Below, piece by piece: positions 32,542 to 44,369 of a stretch of 64,000 nucleotides of DNA (position 1 is its first letter; each line of letters begins with the position of its first letter). Made by a program: the position numbers and the translations under genes. The notes beneath the pieces were generated by a model, which had not been told where the DNA came from, did not search any database, and saw only the letters and a program-made list of their open reading frames with translations. This DNA comes from Chaetomium olivaceum (Eukaryota > Ascomycota > Sordariomycetes > Sordariales > Chaetomiaceae): contig JAYWVB010000012.1 of assembly GCA_039881045.1 (NCBI GenBank), positions 496,001 to 560,000 on the forward strand, written 5' to 3'.

Positions 32542-34042
32542 TTATACGATGTGGTTGAGGTACAAGACGGTGGTCCGAGCGCGGGAGTAACCGACCACGC
32601 CCGGTGGGTCACGCAAGGGAGAACGGAGCCAATCAGAATTCGGCAGCCCCGACCACGGCACATGAATTCCAGCTGGGGCTCTCAGATTTGACCGGTTTGT
32701 CCCATACATGGCCGCTAGCAAAGATGAATACTCTTGATATTTGCGACCGTGTCGTCGCCATCAGTCTTGACTATCAGTTCATCACTCAAGAGGGATTCTA
32801 GAGGATTTAGTTCGCACAAGCAGCTTGACGACGCTGAACCTCCATTACTGCGGGAATGGTGCGCGACATAGCCTACGTAATATTCGTATTCTACTGGTTA
32901 CCCTAGCCGGTTCAGTAATGCCGGCCTGGGAACTCTGCTCGATTTGTACGCCGTCCCCGGCCTAAAGTCGTTCGTTTACGAGACCACCTATCTACCAATG
33001 AATAGCATGTCGGAGTGTCTTATATTCCGTACGTATGAACAACCGTCGTCTATCTCGCCAAGTCGGTCGGTCCTAAGCAGGAATTCAAAACTCTTTAACG
33101 CGTCAGGTGCGATGTGACAGACACACGAATATTCGAAGAGATGGGTGTGGGGAACGCATTCGCCGCCTGTGGTGTGGACTTTGGCGATCGATACTCATTC
33201 GATAGCAGTTGGCCGCTGATTGAACCGACAGTCCGCACGGGAGAGTACACGCCCATAGGAGCACGGTCGTCGAGGGAGCTATCTATTTTGCCGTCGGATG
33301 ATGATCTTTGATGGTGGCCTTGATATTTTGCGGCCTTTGCTGGTTGAACAGAGTTCGTCCCGCACAAATCTCGTGAGGTTAGACCATCTTTTGGGAATAA
33401 AGAGCAGGGTAGTTGCGGAGACAATCGTAAAGATTGAGTTGACCTAAATGTGCATTGTTAAGTGTTTTATGAAACTTGATTAGAATGGCACAAACAGCCA
33501 CGAAGCTGCGTAGGACTTACACGGAAAGATTGTCGGGTCCGGTATGCTCGATCAGCCAACGCGTATTGGATTCCCATGCGATGAGGCGATCACTACGGTC
33601 ATTCCACAAAACGTGGAAGCGGCTACCGTTACGCTCATGTTGGAAAATAACAGGACTGAGATATATATACAATGACACAGCTGATGAACTCGTACAAGGG
33701 GGAAGTCTGGCATAATCATTTGAGGAAAACTTACACATGCAGCTCATATCAGTCTTGAAAGGATAGGCGTGGCACATGATTTCCACAAGTGCTATCGACG
33801 TCAAGGGGACAACAAAGAAGGCACGGTCTTTGATGGTATACCCTATAGTTAAACTATAAGCATAAGAGTATGCTTCCTGGTCCTCGCCGTCAGCCTACCT
33901 ACCAGGTAGGTTTCTTAGCCAAGAGCAAGAAGTTGGAACCATTCCTAAACTACAGCTACGACTACCTCACTACACCACGACCGCCAAATCTTCACTAGAG
34001 CGACGAAACAACCGAAAAGAGAAGACAGAAAGTAAGGAAACT
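32542..34042. other. Intergenic, right flank of the Helitron array
   Basis: No supported gene. Short frames at 33095-33424 minus, 33476-33715 plus and 33517-33804 minus have no recognisable domain. The last 150 bp are the probable promoter and 5' UTR of the small Cys-tail gene at 34043; a TATAAGC stands at 33855. Confidence 0.4.
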
Positions 34043-34324
34043 ATGAATGCCTCTGGCCGGGAATCGAGGGACAGATCCGGCCCGAGAAGCAGAACTCACA
34101 GGGATGGAAATAACAACAACGAGGATGGCAAATCTCGCAAAAAGAAGAAGAGCAAGGAGAAGGAGAAGGAGAAGAAGAAGGATGCCGACCTCAAACTATA
34201 TAAATGCTGGTGCAAGGTTTGCGACTGCCCGAAGCGCGTTAAATGGAGGGAATGCAGCTGCAACAAATGCGGGAGGCAGGATCACCGTGGACCCTTGTTT
34301 AAGGCGCCCAAGTCCAGATATTGA
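34043..34324 (+). CDS. Small Lys-rich protein with Cys/His tail, paralogue 1
   Basis: Single-exon gene of 93 codons, not recognised as any named family. Residues 1-50 are charged and low in complexity (Arg/Ser/Asn, then a Lys/Glu block with KKKKSKEKEKEKKKD). The C-terminal 40 residues hold seven Cys and one His: YKCWCKVCDC, ten residues, CNKC, four residues, His. Spacing of the second half (C-x-C-x10-C-x2-C-x4-H) is identical in the two genes downstream, which suggests metal (zinc) binding by inference. No signal peptide or membrane segment. It is the most diverged of three tandem same-strand paralogues. Confidence 0.65.
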   Translation: MNASGRESRDRSGPRSRTHRDGNNNNEDGKSRKKKKSKEKEKEKKKDADLKLYKCWCKVCDCPKRVKWRECSCNKCGRQDHRGPLFKAPKSRY

Positions 34325-35096
34325 TGTTTGTAGTTACCGGTTTCTGGGGCTCGCCGCTCTTATATTGCTCTTCGTCAGTGAGATCCGGAGTAAAGGGTAG
34401 GGGTACAAGGAACATGGGCAAAGAAACGACAGCAAGCTGTCAAGCAGGTACCTTAGCTTGGCTAGCTTGCATAAGTTTAAGCTGCCACTTGCAGGGCCAA
34501 GGTAATGCTACCTGGAGTTATACTTATTGGATTGCAGGCTATTCAATAAAATTTCTGCATTTCAAGCGGAGGATGGCGGGACGATATAGTGCTTAAATGG
34601 TATGTTACTCAGTGCAGGTAGTAGTTTGCCTAAGTTATCGAAAGAGTATTAAGAATTTCTTACAGTGAAAACTAACCGCTGTAAGTTGTTTTTTTCGCAG
34701 TTGACGTTACTTGTCATACAACTCCCACCCCTGATGATGGTAAGCAAACCCCTTTCTAGTCCTACATGCAAAGCCAAGCTTAATCACGAGACCCTATTCA
34801 CAGCTACCAGCCTGTCATATCCACTGGGAAGTTTGCAGATAGGTAACACAGCAATCAGCCAAGTGGTCAAACTTGGGTTCAGGGGAGCCATGTGGCTCGT
34901 GTGTAGAGGACAACAGGGTAGGCAATTGTACCCACGATTTCAACAACTATAAAATCTTCCATTACCCCTGGAATATTTCTAACACTCCTTGATAACGAAG
35001 CCTGCAACTCGCAACCAGGGCATACAAACTCCCAGTAATGCAGCCTACACCTTCTACAATCAAAACACCTACGGAAACCATACACACGCCGCCAAC
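34325..35096. promoter_or_regulatory. Intergenic with TATA box of paralogue 2
   Basis: No gene seen. TATAAAA at 34948-34954 lies 149 bases ahead of the ATG at 35097, and the sequence between is C/A-rich, as in fungal 5' leaders. Confidence 0.45.
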
Positions 35097-35369
35097 ATGA
35101 CCAAGTCCAAATCAAAGAAGTCCGAGCACAGGGACAAAGGCAAGGGTGCCGACTCGGACAAAAGCAAAAGCAGGCACAAGGATAGGGACGGGGGCGGTGA
35201 TAAGGACAGAGACCGGGACAGAGACCGAGACAAGAAAGACGCCTCCTCCAAGGGAAGGGACAACGAACCGCGCCGCTATCCGTGCATGTGCATCTGCGGC
35301 TGCCATGGGAGAACGTCGGTTGCGTACGCCAGCTGCAGCAACTGTACGAATGGGATACACAGGCAGTAG
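35097..35369 (+). CDS. Small KD-rich protein with Cys/His tail, paralogue 2
   Basis: 90-codon single-exon gene. The start GCCAACATGACC has a good fungal context; an upstream in-frame codon at 34989 would add 36 residues but lies in leader-like sequence after the TATA box. Residues 1-60 are almost all K, D, R, S, E and G with an RD run; the C-terminus reads YPCMCICGC, ten residues, CSNC, four residues, His. Same architecture and same Cys/His spacing as the neighbours at 34043 and 36310. Function unknown. The highly charged, disordered N-terminus plus a compact Cys/His module would suit nucleic-acid or metal binding, but nothing in the sequence proves it. Confidence 0.7.
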   Translation: MTKSKSKKSEHRDKGKGADSDKSKSRHKDRDGGGDKDRDRDRDRDKKDASSKGRDNEPRRYPCMCICGCHGRTSVAYASCSNCTNGIHRQ

Positions 35370-36309
35370 GTGTTTTCCTTTGGTTCCCCTAGGCTTACCT
35401 GGGAGTGTCGGGTTGGAGATATTGGAACTAACAGATTTATTTACTCGAGGCGGCGTTAGTTCAGGGTCATTGAGAAGGATCTATCTATCTACGTTGTTAA
35501 TGATGCGTCAAATTCTTAGGTTGGTTCTGGCAGCCGCATGTTGGTAGACGGTTGCCATAACTGATAAAGTAGGGTTTTATTAGGAGACAGCATTTGTAAA
35601 TTTTGCGTCGTTGGTGCTAGAGATTTCATGGCGTTTACTTGATATTTAGTAAAATACCAAGTATTAAGTTATAAATCTGTAGCAACATGATTGAGTATGG
35701 TTTTTTATAATTAGTTAAGTAAGCACTCGTCTCTCAGCATTAACTACCTTGTGTCAACATAATTATATCATAGAATGGCTAACTTGCCTACGTGCCCAAA
35801 ATTTACATGCCAAGTCACAGAAAAGAGAAACCCCTTCCACTCGACGGCTTAAAGGTGTTAAATGCGCCGGGGTGGGCCTCGTGTGCAACGCAGAGCCAGG
35901 GCAGCGATTGTCGAAACGGAGTTCATAAGTGAGTCAACAAACAAAGCACACTGGACAACTCCCCGCCACGTAGCTCCGAATCATCTAGTCTCGTAGCTGA
36001 GTAGGTAGCCATCAACTGCGCTCTAGAGCTATCACAATGGGGGCAGTTGAGACCCAGGTACCTAACTACCCAGGTGGCCACGGCTCTAAAAGGCCATGAC
36101 AGCAAATCAGCGAGTCCATCTCAACGGGGGCAGCCAGGCCCAGAAGCGTGGCCGAATCACTATAAAGTCTCGGCCACCTCCATCAACCTAGGCAAACTCT
36201 CAAGTTTTCCTAGCAGCAGCAAAACAAACCGTCCCCGGGAAAAAGAACCGAAACAGAAATACAACCAAACATCAGTCACCAACCCCCACCGATACTCCAA
36301 CTCGCCACA
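35370..36309. promoter_or_regulatory. Intergenic with TATA box of paralogue 3
   Basis: A/T-richer spacer without a gene. TATAAAG at 36161-36167 is again 149 bases ahead of the ATG at 36310, followed by a C/A-rich leader. Confidence 0.45.
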
Positions 36310-36585
36310 ATGGCCGACTACGTCAAGCCTGACGCCCGCAGCAAGGACAACGACAGGGCCAAGGAGAAGGATAAGAACAAGCAAAAAGATAAGGACAAGG
36401 GCAGCAGTAGCAAGAAGCACAGCGACAAGGACGGGGATGACGGTGACGACCGGGAAAAGAAGAAGAAGAAAGATAAGCAAAGCAGAGACTATCCGTGTAT
36501 GCGTATCTGTTGCTGCAAGAACAAGACGGGAACGCCCAACGCGACGTGCCGCTACTGTGCAAATGGGAGGCATCAAGTATGGTAG
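36310..36585 (+). CDS. Small KD-rich protein with Cys/His tail, paralogue 3
   Basis: 91-codon single-exon gene starting CCACAATGGCC. The N-terminal 60 residues are a K/D/E/S-rich block; the tail is YPCMRICCC, ten residues, CRYC, four residues, His. It shares YPCM and the C-x-C-x10-C-x2-C-x4-H spacing with paralogue 2; one Cys of the first cluster is replaced by Arg. No secretion signal. Conservation of the tail while the charged part drifts indicates that the Cys/His module is the selected part. Unrecognised family. Confidence 0.7.
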   Translation: MADYVKPDARSKDNDRAKEKDKNKQKDKDKGSSSKKHSDKDGDDGDDREKKKKKDKQSRDYPCMRICCCKNKTGTPNATCRYCANGRHQVW

Positions 36586-37023
36586 GTTACTTTCTTTTTT
36601 TGCTCGGGGGTTTGTGTGGAGAGTGGTCGCTGACTGCGGTGTAGGAAATAATGGCGCGGGCGTGGGAGGGGTGCCGACTTATGGCAGGTGGTGCTTGGAG
36701 TTGCGATGGTGGAGCGTTGATTTGCACCAAGAGATCGAGGGTTGATGCAACCCGGTGGTTCGGTTGATCTTGCGGAGACGTCGTATTGCTTTAGACTCTT
36801 ATATACCTGGACGTATATCAAAAAGATGTCGAACATAACCCCGGAACTGTATGCAACTGTTTTGGCCATGAACAGTTCGGTGTCTGGTGTTTATGGGCTG
36901 TATTTTTACTTGCGCTTGACATGCTATTCGGTGGATGACGGTGGCTTAACGTGTGGCCTTCGTTGGAGATGCATCAGCAGTTTTCAGTGATAGACGTATG
37001 AAGCCGTGCGGTTGAAATGTTGT
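36586..37023. other. Intergenic, 3' regions of convergent genes
   Basis: No gene seen between the third small paralogue (plus) and the SRR1-like gene (minus). Confidence 0.4.
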
Positions 37024-37827
37024 TCATGTTTCAGCCCGCCTGCAATACATGACCGTGCTCGAGAACATGTAATCGAGATCGGGGAAAGGGTATCTATCGT
37101 AGGTTTTCTCCATCTTGTAGTAAGCGGCGAGCGGGCCTTCGGTTTCTGAACCGTGGCCGACAACCTTTTCCCACTCTTGTAGGCTGGCTCCGACGTATAT
37201 TGCTGGCCGTATTACCATAGCCTGATTGTAAATCTCAAGTTCCATGTGGATGCCAAACAGCAACGTGTTCTCGTCAACCAGGGAGAAGCCATCTGGGCTC
37301 TCGACAGCCTCGAGGCCGAGTTTTGCGCAGAAGTCCTTGTCGGTTTGTGTAAACCGGGGTTCTTGAACCACACAGTGTATATCTGGGGAATTTTGGGACT
37401 CTACGTGGTGATCAGCAACCCACTACTTCGTGTCTGCGTCGACAGGGGCCCCAACTCAAGCGGTCAACAAGATAAGTGAAAGCGGCCGTCTGCATTTGGG
37501 CCGTCCGTGTTGCGATGGAGCTACCGTTGCTTGGCTCATACGGGCCCGGCCCTAGAAAAACGGCCCGTGTGATGGTCGGGCGCCCTGGTTTGCTCAAGAT
37601 GGAGTCAAGTAGTTGTCGCACTTGCTCCCACCATTGTGTCGTTTGTGAGTCTTGGGTCACTGACTCATGATATCTGTAAAGATCGTTGACGGAGAGCTCC
37701 GGCTTTGGATTTGGCCGGATGCCATCGACCAACGAGTCCGCTGCCTCATTTGTGGGAGCGGTATATTGCGTAACCGGCCACCTTTGCGCTTCACCTGATT
37801 CCACTCGCCGCCATCTTGCCCCGCCAT
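37024..37827 (-). CDS. SRR1-like domain protein
   Basis: Member of the SRR1-like family, whose Arabidopsis member affects light and clock signalling and whose fungal members are poorly studied. The first ATG in context (37827) gives a typical N-terminus, GEWNQVKRKGGRLRN. A small frame change follows, after which the main frame has RAVFLGPGPYEPSNGSSIATRTAQM (start of the SRR1 fold) and AAFTYLVDRL. A short intron lies between about 37455 and 37390; its exact donor is uncertain. The second exon begins near VVQEPRFTQTDKDF and has the conserved SPDGFSLVDENTLLFGIHM strand-loop and AIYVGASLQEWEKV; it stops at 37024. Length about 240-260 aa, usual for the family. Confidence 0.7.
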
Positions 37828-39968
37828 GACCGCGAAATCCCAAAGCTGTAGCGTGGTTGACTTATTCGGAAAAGTGGTGCGGAGTGAGAGTTGATGGACG
37901 CGATGTGAAACGATGGGGCTGGAGCACTGGGAATTATGTTGGTGTTCTGGTGGCGTCTTGGAGTTCCAAGCTGGACTGGAAAGGATGATGATCAGGCGTG
38001 AGAAAACATGGATGTCGCGACAAAGTCAACAGACCCCTGGCTCTTGCCTTGCTTTGGAGTTTGGCGGGGCAATCGGCCGATGAGCGACCGAGGGGCAGAA
38101 AATACCCCACCGCCTGCCGTTTTCATCAGAGCACGATCCATCTAGTTAAGTGTATTCCAGGACAAGGATCCATATGCGGCCCCATCTTCAACCCTCTCTT
38201 CCAGAAGCTCTCCTTGCCGATTCTCAAGAAGTCATTGTCCCACGCTACGTGGCGAACAGATCGCCCATTTGTTGCTGTTTTGGCACACCAGAAAAGACGA
38301 GGTGGCGCTGGCTTTTCTATTATTTCATGTTGAGTACAATCCAGCAGCAGGTCAGCTTACCGGTTAATTGGCAGCGTGTTGCACAAGACAACCTGGAAGG
38401 CCAACAACACCTGCAGCAATCGAACTTCGAGCAACATTGTTCAACATGCAACATCGCACCCCAGCATTCCAAATCGTGTCTGACAAAAAACCTGACTTTG
38501 ATCAAGTTGACCAGCCCAACGCTCCCCTTTATCATTATCGGACGGAGAGAGAGTTGCAACTTCAAGAATTTTGGGCTGTGGCCTCGCCGGGCTCTGTCCC
38601 CAGCTCGTGAAGGACATTGAGGCACATCCGAAAGGGCCGCCAGTAGACCCTATTCCGACTTTACTGCGTAGAAGATGCACCAGCCGTGGACGAGGTTGGC
38701 GAAAGAAACGTGTGGTGTCACGGCAAGACCTGGTCAAGATATCTTTGCGCCAAGTCGCCCCCCTCTGGGCCCGCAAACCGCCCAACAGGGGATGCGGCAC
38801 ATCATTGGCTTCCAGTTTGGGTGTCTCGGCGCTTAATCGTGCAACAAGGTTGGAGGGAACCGCAACCGGGTGGAGAGAGTTTCTCCAGAATCCGATGTGA
38901 CCACTGAGTTGCGAATCAACCTTGCCAACTTCCATGTGCAACGACCACTCCTTGGCAACTCACGCTTTCTTGCGCTTTCGAGTGAGTTTTCCCCGCCATG
39001 TTCAACGGCGCCGTCGACCTGCTCATCTCGAGGCGATGCTGCGTTCAGCCTTTAGGTTAGTTATCGTCAAGCGAGGCAACAATGCGGATCTGGCCGCTAG
39101 CATCGAGAAAAGACGGCCCCAGCTCAACGCTTCGACAGGCGGCCAGGTGCCGGTGCCCGCCGATTGGAAGGCTGTTGGTGATTGCTTGACGGCGGAGAGA
39201 CCCTTGGCGACCACTGGCGAGGTGATTGACCTGCCATCGCCCCCAGCACAGCGACTCGCTCGCAGCCAAGCGGCCAAGTGCGGCCGCCTATTGGCCGCGC
39301 TGGCCTTCGGGTGACAGGGGGCGGGAGGGTCGGCATGCACAGCTTGCGACTCTGCAGCTGCTTTGCCCCCTCTGAGTGGCCAAGCTGAAGTCAAGCATGC
39401 TGCCGCGAAAGAACCGTCGAGATTGGGTGGGTGGATGGGTGGTTCCTCGTTCTGTCGGCATGCCAAAGGGGACGTTTTGGCCCATGGTACCTTGCCGGAG
39501 CTGTGCGCGGGGGGTGGACTTCGTATGCAGGATTGATTCGAGGTCACAATTCCCGGGCGGCTGGAGGGAGAGGGGATGGCACTCGGTGCTTGATGCCACC
39601 ATCAGATATTACCCTCCCGCTGCCCAGCTACCCGTTCTTTGCTTCCCCTGCTTTCATTCCTTCGAATTGTTCGCCAAGAGGAAAACAGTGTTAAACATCG
39701 AATCCGGATTCTGTTGAGAGTTATCGTGGTTGAGGTCTCGGTCGTACGCAACCATTCCGCTACTTACAAAGTCACACGCGGCAGCCACAGAGATCGTCGT
39801 CGAAGAGCGGTGATCCGGGGTTTACATCCAGCCCGCCGCCGAGGAAAAAAGAAGGTGTCGCTATTCAAGAGGAGGAAATATCGGGGAGTGATCGGAGGGT
39901 GTTGGGTTATTTCGACCTTTGCGCGCCGCCCACCGCAGTTTCGCAGTTACACAACACAACTCCTCACC
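37828..39968. other. Intergenic, no gene supported
   Basis: About 2.1 kb. Overlapping weak frames at 38150-38941 and 38922-39717 show no domain. The last few hundred bases are the probable promoter and leader of the BIM1-like gene (ACAACACAACTCCTCACC just before its ATG). Confidence 0.4.
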
Positions 39969-40824
39969 ATGCTCACATCAACATTCGTCGCCGTCGCTGG
40001 CGCGGCGCTCACATCCCACACACAATCATCACATATCCGGGATGGAGAGGTAACAACCTGATCACAAATTCGTCGTTCCCGTACGGCATGCAATGGATGT
40101 ACCCATGTAAGCTTCCCCGTCTCCCACTTCCCTCCGCGATACCATCTCAAGATCACCCCTAACAAAACCCCCCTCTCTAGGCGGCGGCATGGGCACAACA
40201 ACAAACCGCACCTACTGGCCGACAACCGGCGGCGGCATTGCCTTCCAGCCGGGTTGGTTCTCGGGCCACGCGACGGCCTTCATCTACGTCAACCTGGGCC
40301 TGGGCAACGAAGGGCCCGAGCTCGCGCCCGGCCTCGCCGGCCCGCCCAACATGAGCCACCCGATGATCACCCCTTCCAGATCCTCGGCCCGACCAAGGGC
40401 CCTTACCCGGGCACCGTCTGCCTGCCGCAGCTCGCCATCCCCCCGGGCATCTCCCCCAAGGCCGGCGACAACGGCACGCTCCAGCTCGTCGAGCTGGCCC
40501 TGCACGGCGCCGCGCTGTACTCGGTACGTTTAACACACCACTTCCCCAACACCCCCAACCCAGTTCTAACAGAAAATGAAATAAACAGTGCGTCGACATC
40601 ACCTTCGCCGAGCCCGGCGACCCGCGCATCCCGCTCATGAACGAGACCAACTGCTTCAACAGCACCGACATCGGCGCCGCCGACATCTACACCCTCACCA
40701 TGCGCGAGTCGGGCGAGGGCCGCGCCAGGCCGCCACCAACGCCGCGTCGGATCGCCTGCTCGAGCGCCTGGCCTACTGGGCGTACGTGCCCGTTGCGTTG
40801 GGCGGCATGTGGGCGCTTCTCTGA
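39969..40824 (+). CDS. BIM1-like/X325 secreted copper protein, GPI-anchored type
   Basis: LPMO-like copper-binding family (X325; Cryptococcus Bim1 works in copper uptake at the cell surface). An ATG at 39969 gives a signal peptide (MLTSTFVAVAGAALTS), then the mature N-terminal His of the copper site in HTIITYPGWRGNN. Introns fit at 40107-40180 and 40524-40588. Later motifs: MQWMYPCGG, TGGGIAFQPGWFSGHATAF, MSHPMI, GTVCLPQLAIPPG, CVDITFAEPGD. The C-terminus (LLERLAYWAYVPVALGGMWALL) suits GPI attachment. Three small frame breaks: a surplus CA in a CACACACA tract near 40010, one missing C near 40372 and one break near 40725. All lie in or near short repeats or homopolymers, so sequencing error is a serious alternative to decay. 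Family call is strong. Confidence 0.75.
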
Positions 40825-41831
40825 TCGAGCAGACAGAGATGGACTTTGCTTGATGGCGCGAGCTAAGGGGTTGTTATCTCGGGGTCGTGGTTGTGGCTGT
40901 GGCCTTGCTGGGCTGCGGTTGTATATTTTACTGGCAGGTCTGCCTGGGATGGCGTTTTACGGGAAACTTGTCTTGTCTTGGGAGGGGGTTGGGTATATCC
41001 GGTTGATGGCTCTTCTTTCTCTCTGCTTTTGCTTCTCCTTGGTTTAGGAGGTTTGCAGGCTATCACTTTCTGCTGAGGGATGTCCTCTTTTGTGCGCCGG
41101 GCTGAGTCTGGTGCCGTAGAGTGGATAGATATTGTCGCCAAAAAACTATGATGGCTGATTCGAACAAACAACGGCCCTATTCTGCGCATCGCTCATTCTG
41201 CCTACTCGCTGCTGGTTATTCTTGTTTTTCTGGGAAACCAAGATAGCCCCTTATTTCGGCCCTCTGGAAGAATTAGTTTCCCAGAGCAAAAACCGTAGCC
41301 GAGCTTACCACCGGTGTCGCCAGCCGCCGGGGGGTGAATAGGGGGGTTTCAACGACGTCGGAACCTACGCCCGTCACAGTCGTAGGCGGTACCAAGCTCA
41401 ACCACGTTCGGACATCGGCCTTATCGCCGGGATTTAGGAGAATTGTTACTCAATTCATGAACAGGTACACCTTGGACTTCTCTTCAGCACACATTCGCTG
41501 GCTTAATCCTGGCAATCTTGCTCCGGTTAACCCGAAAGTTGATGGTGTTTGATGTACACGAAGACAGAGTGGACATGAGACTGTGGTCCAAGGATGTGTA
41601 TTAGAGTAGAGGGTAAAGGTCCTGTGGTTCCCTGCGTAAGCGAAGATATCGGTTGCCTTGATGCACCTGAACTAAGGCAAATCAGGTAAAGGTGCCTGTA
41701 GATAATGTCTTGATCTCCAGCGTTTCTGCCGAAACGCTAGTCTAGTCGAGGGGCCGTGTCAAGACGTCACTCTTCCCATACACAAACCGCGCACAAACAC
41801 AGTTCTATGCCCGCCACAGCACCACCAGATC
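40825..41831. other. Intergenic
   Basis: Convergent 3' ends of the BIM1-like and doa1 genes. No gene, repeat or RNA recognised. Confidence 0.4.
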
Positions 41832-44369
41832 CTACTTCTTCAGATACGCCGAGCACTCCTGCGCCACCGCCCTGATCCTCGCATCATCCGATTTCTTAGC
41901 GGCTGCTGCTGCGAGCTCGCGAAGTCCTAGGGCTTCGGTCACCTCCCGCGCGTCCCCACCAGCGGCCGCCAGCATCCCCAGTGTCATGAGCGCCCGGAAC
42001 AGTACTTCCGGGTCGGTCTGGCGCTGGATGACCGCCTCCGCGATCGGGTAGAGCTGCATCAAATGCTCACCGTCGAGCGAGTCCTTTTCGTTGAAGGCGA
42101 GGCAGGCGTAGTTAAACGTTGCCGAGCTCAGAGCGATCTGCAGGTTGTTGTTGGCCGCGCCGATGGGGTCGGCCTGGTCGTCCGCCACGCCCGCGATACG
42201 CCCTAGGAGGGTGAGGATAGCGGTTGCTTCGGACGTGGCGAGAGAGCGGCCTTTGGGGGTGGCGAAGAGGTTGGTTACTGCGCGGACGGCCATCATCACG
42301 TTGTTGACGTTCAACTTAGAGGCGTCGGCCGTTTTGATGAATTCGGTCAGGGGGGTGTCACCAAATGTGACGGGGGTCTTGACTGTCGAGGGCCCCGCGG
42401 AGGATGATATCGACTACATTGCCGTAATTGCTATCGCTCAATGATGACGAACCGGGCCATGCGACAAGGCAACGAAGCACATCGAGAGTCGGGAGCCGGT
42501 CACCGTAGGGCCACTGCGTCACCAGTGTGTAGATGTTACGCTGGGATTCGAGGAGTGCTGGCGGGCTTGTCTTTTGGATCGGTGTCCCCATCGCCGCTTG
42601 AAGAACCGTCTCAAGACGTTTGACACCATCGGGATTCAAGGCAATGTGCTTGTTCCCAGCCAAGACATGCTTCTCGTTCAAGCTCTTGAGCTTCTTCGCC
42701 ACCGGCTCCCACTTCGCTTGGGTGAGAGCGAGGTACTCCCTGTGCGGTAGGTATTTTTTCGATTGCTCTGTTTGGTCGGGCTGATACCGTGATTCTGTCC
42801 TGTATGGGTCGGCAGTGGACGCCTCGGCGCTCTCGCCAATGGTTGCCCCCTTGGTGTTACTGACAATGAACTGGGCCACTTGGTCAATGTATGATATGGG
42901 AAGCTCGTTGTCCCCTAGAAATTTGGTTGCCGCCTCGTACGGGTTGTCGGTGAGGTTATACGGCAGCTTGAGTGGGGGTTTGCCCTCCTCAATGTCGACA
43001 TCGAAAACATAGTCGTATTCTTTGCCTTGATACTCAACCTTCCGCCCACTGCTTCCAGCTGAGTCTACCACAGTTCCAACGTGAATCCAGCGCTGTTCGC
43101 CTGCCTACTGTCAGTACACAGCAGCTTGCTGAGATAGAAACAGGTAATGGACTCACCCAGCGACCACTGATAGGCCCCGATGCTTCCGTCGTCTTCCAGA
43201 ACCGTGATCACCTGGCCATCCTTCTTGCCTGCGTTGTTCAAGAGCCAGGACTTCGGATTCAGACGTTCCTTGTTGATCGAAGGGCCGAGCTGCTGTTGGG
43301 GAATGGCAGATGCCCGAACGGATTCCTCGAACTGGGATAGAGCCTCAGGCGATGCCGTGCGATCTGCGCTGCGACTGAAAACGCGAACCATGTTATCGCT
43401 GGCGCCTGAGACGATGTCTCCATTCTCGGGCAGACGGCGACCGACCATACTGAAATTGCAGGTGTGTGATTGTCTGGATGCACTCTGAACCCCTCCAGAT
43501 TCGGACCGTTCGGTCCTCCCCAGCACTGACGATTTCGCCAGTGGGTAGGCAAGCGAGAGAATATATGAAGCTGTCGTGGCCCTGAAGCGCCCCGACCTGG
43601 CTGCCGTTCATTTTCCAGAGCTGAATAATGCCATCGTTTCCGGCGCTTGCAAACTCGGCCCCGCTCGGGTGGCCCTTGATGCCACCGGGGAGCTTGCATA
43701 TGGCGCGGACAACAAGTGGTGGTAAGCGTACGGCGGGGCTCAACTTCGCCGTTGGAGTTGACCTGGCGGATGTCGAATATGCGAATATGGGTGTCGGCGC
43801 TGCCCGTAATCACCGTGTGCTCGTCGTAGGCCAAGGCAGCCCAGACGCTCTTGACCTCGCCCTGGTGCACGAGCTGGGCCGAGATCTGCCACTTTTGCGT
43901 GTCCCAAACGAGTCCCTTCCCATCCCAGCCACCAGACACAACGTAGGATCCGCGGGGGGAAACATCCAGAGTGCAGACATTATGGCCGTGGCCGATGAGC
44001 AGACGATCGGCGTTGTCGGTTGTGGTCAGGTTCGGCCGCTTCGCTTCAATGATAGCTTCTTGACCGGCCGAGATGACCAGGACCATCGGGCCAGTCAGAA
44101 GATGCGCGGAGAAATGTGAGAGAATTTATATAGCCGTGCCCCTGGCTCGTTATGGTGTCGTCGAATGTTGTGGGCGTGTCGGTGGTCTTGCGCCATCGAC
44201 GGACTGTTTGGTCGCGGGAAGTCGAGAATACGGTATTCGCGGCTGGAAAGCAACGGCTCGGACCTAAATGCGAGGCATTAATTTGTGTGTCGTATTCACA
44301 CAAGTGCCAAAAAAAACATACATCCGCCTCATGGCCTTTCAACTGGGCCGATAGCTTGAAGTCCGGCAT
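41832..44369 (-). CDS. doa1: Doa1/PLAA (Ufd3) ubiquitin-binding WD40 protein
   Basis: Ubiquitin- and Cdc48-binding adaptor of ubiquitin homeostasis and protein quality control in cytosol and nucleus. ATG at 44369 (MPDFKLSAQLKGHEAD); introns at 44321-44264 and near 43154-43095 (QWSLG / EQRWIHVGTVVDSAG). An N-terminal seven-blade WD40 propeller (VFSTSRDQTVRRW, SGGWDGKGLVWD, HPSGAEFASAGNDGIIQLW, GEIVSAGEDRTVRIW, GDIVSGASDNMVRVF); the PFU domain (VEYQGKEYDYVFDVDI ... YEAATKFLGDNELPISYIDQVA); and a C-terminal PUL domain of armadillo type ending SAYLKK. The frame is broken at least four times by small indels (near 44085, 43745, 43460 and 42370) although every domain is preserved. In a normally single-copy conserved gene that points to sequence error more than decay. 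Confidence 0.88.
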
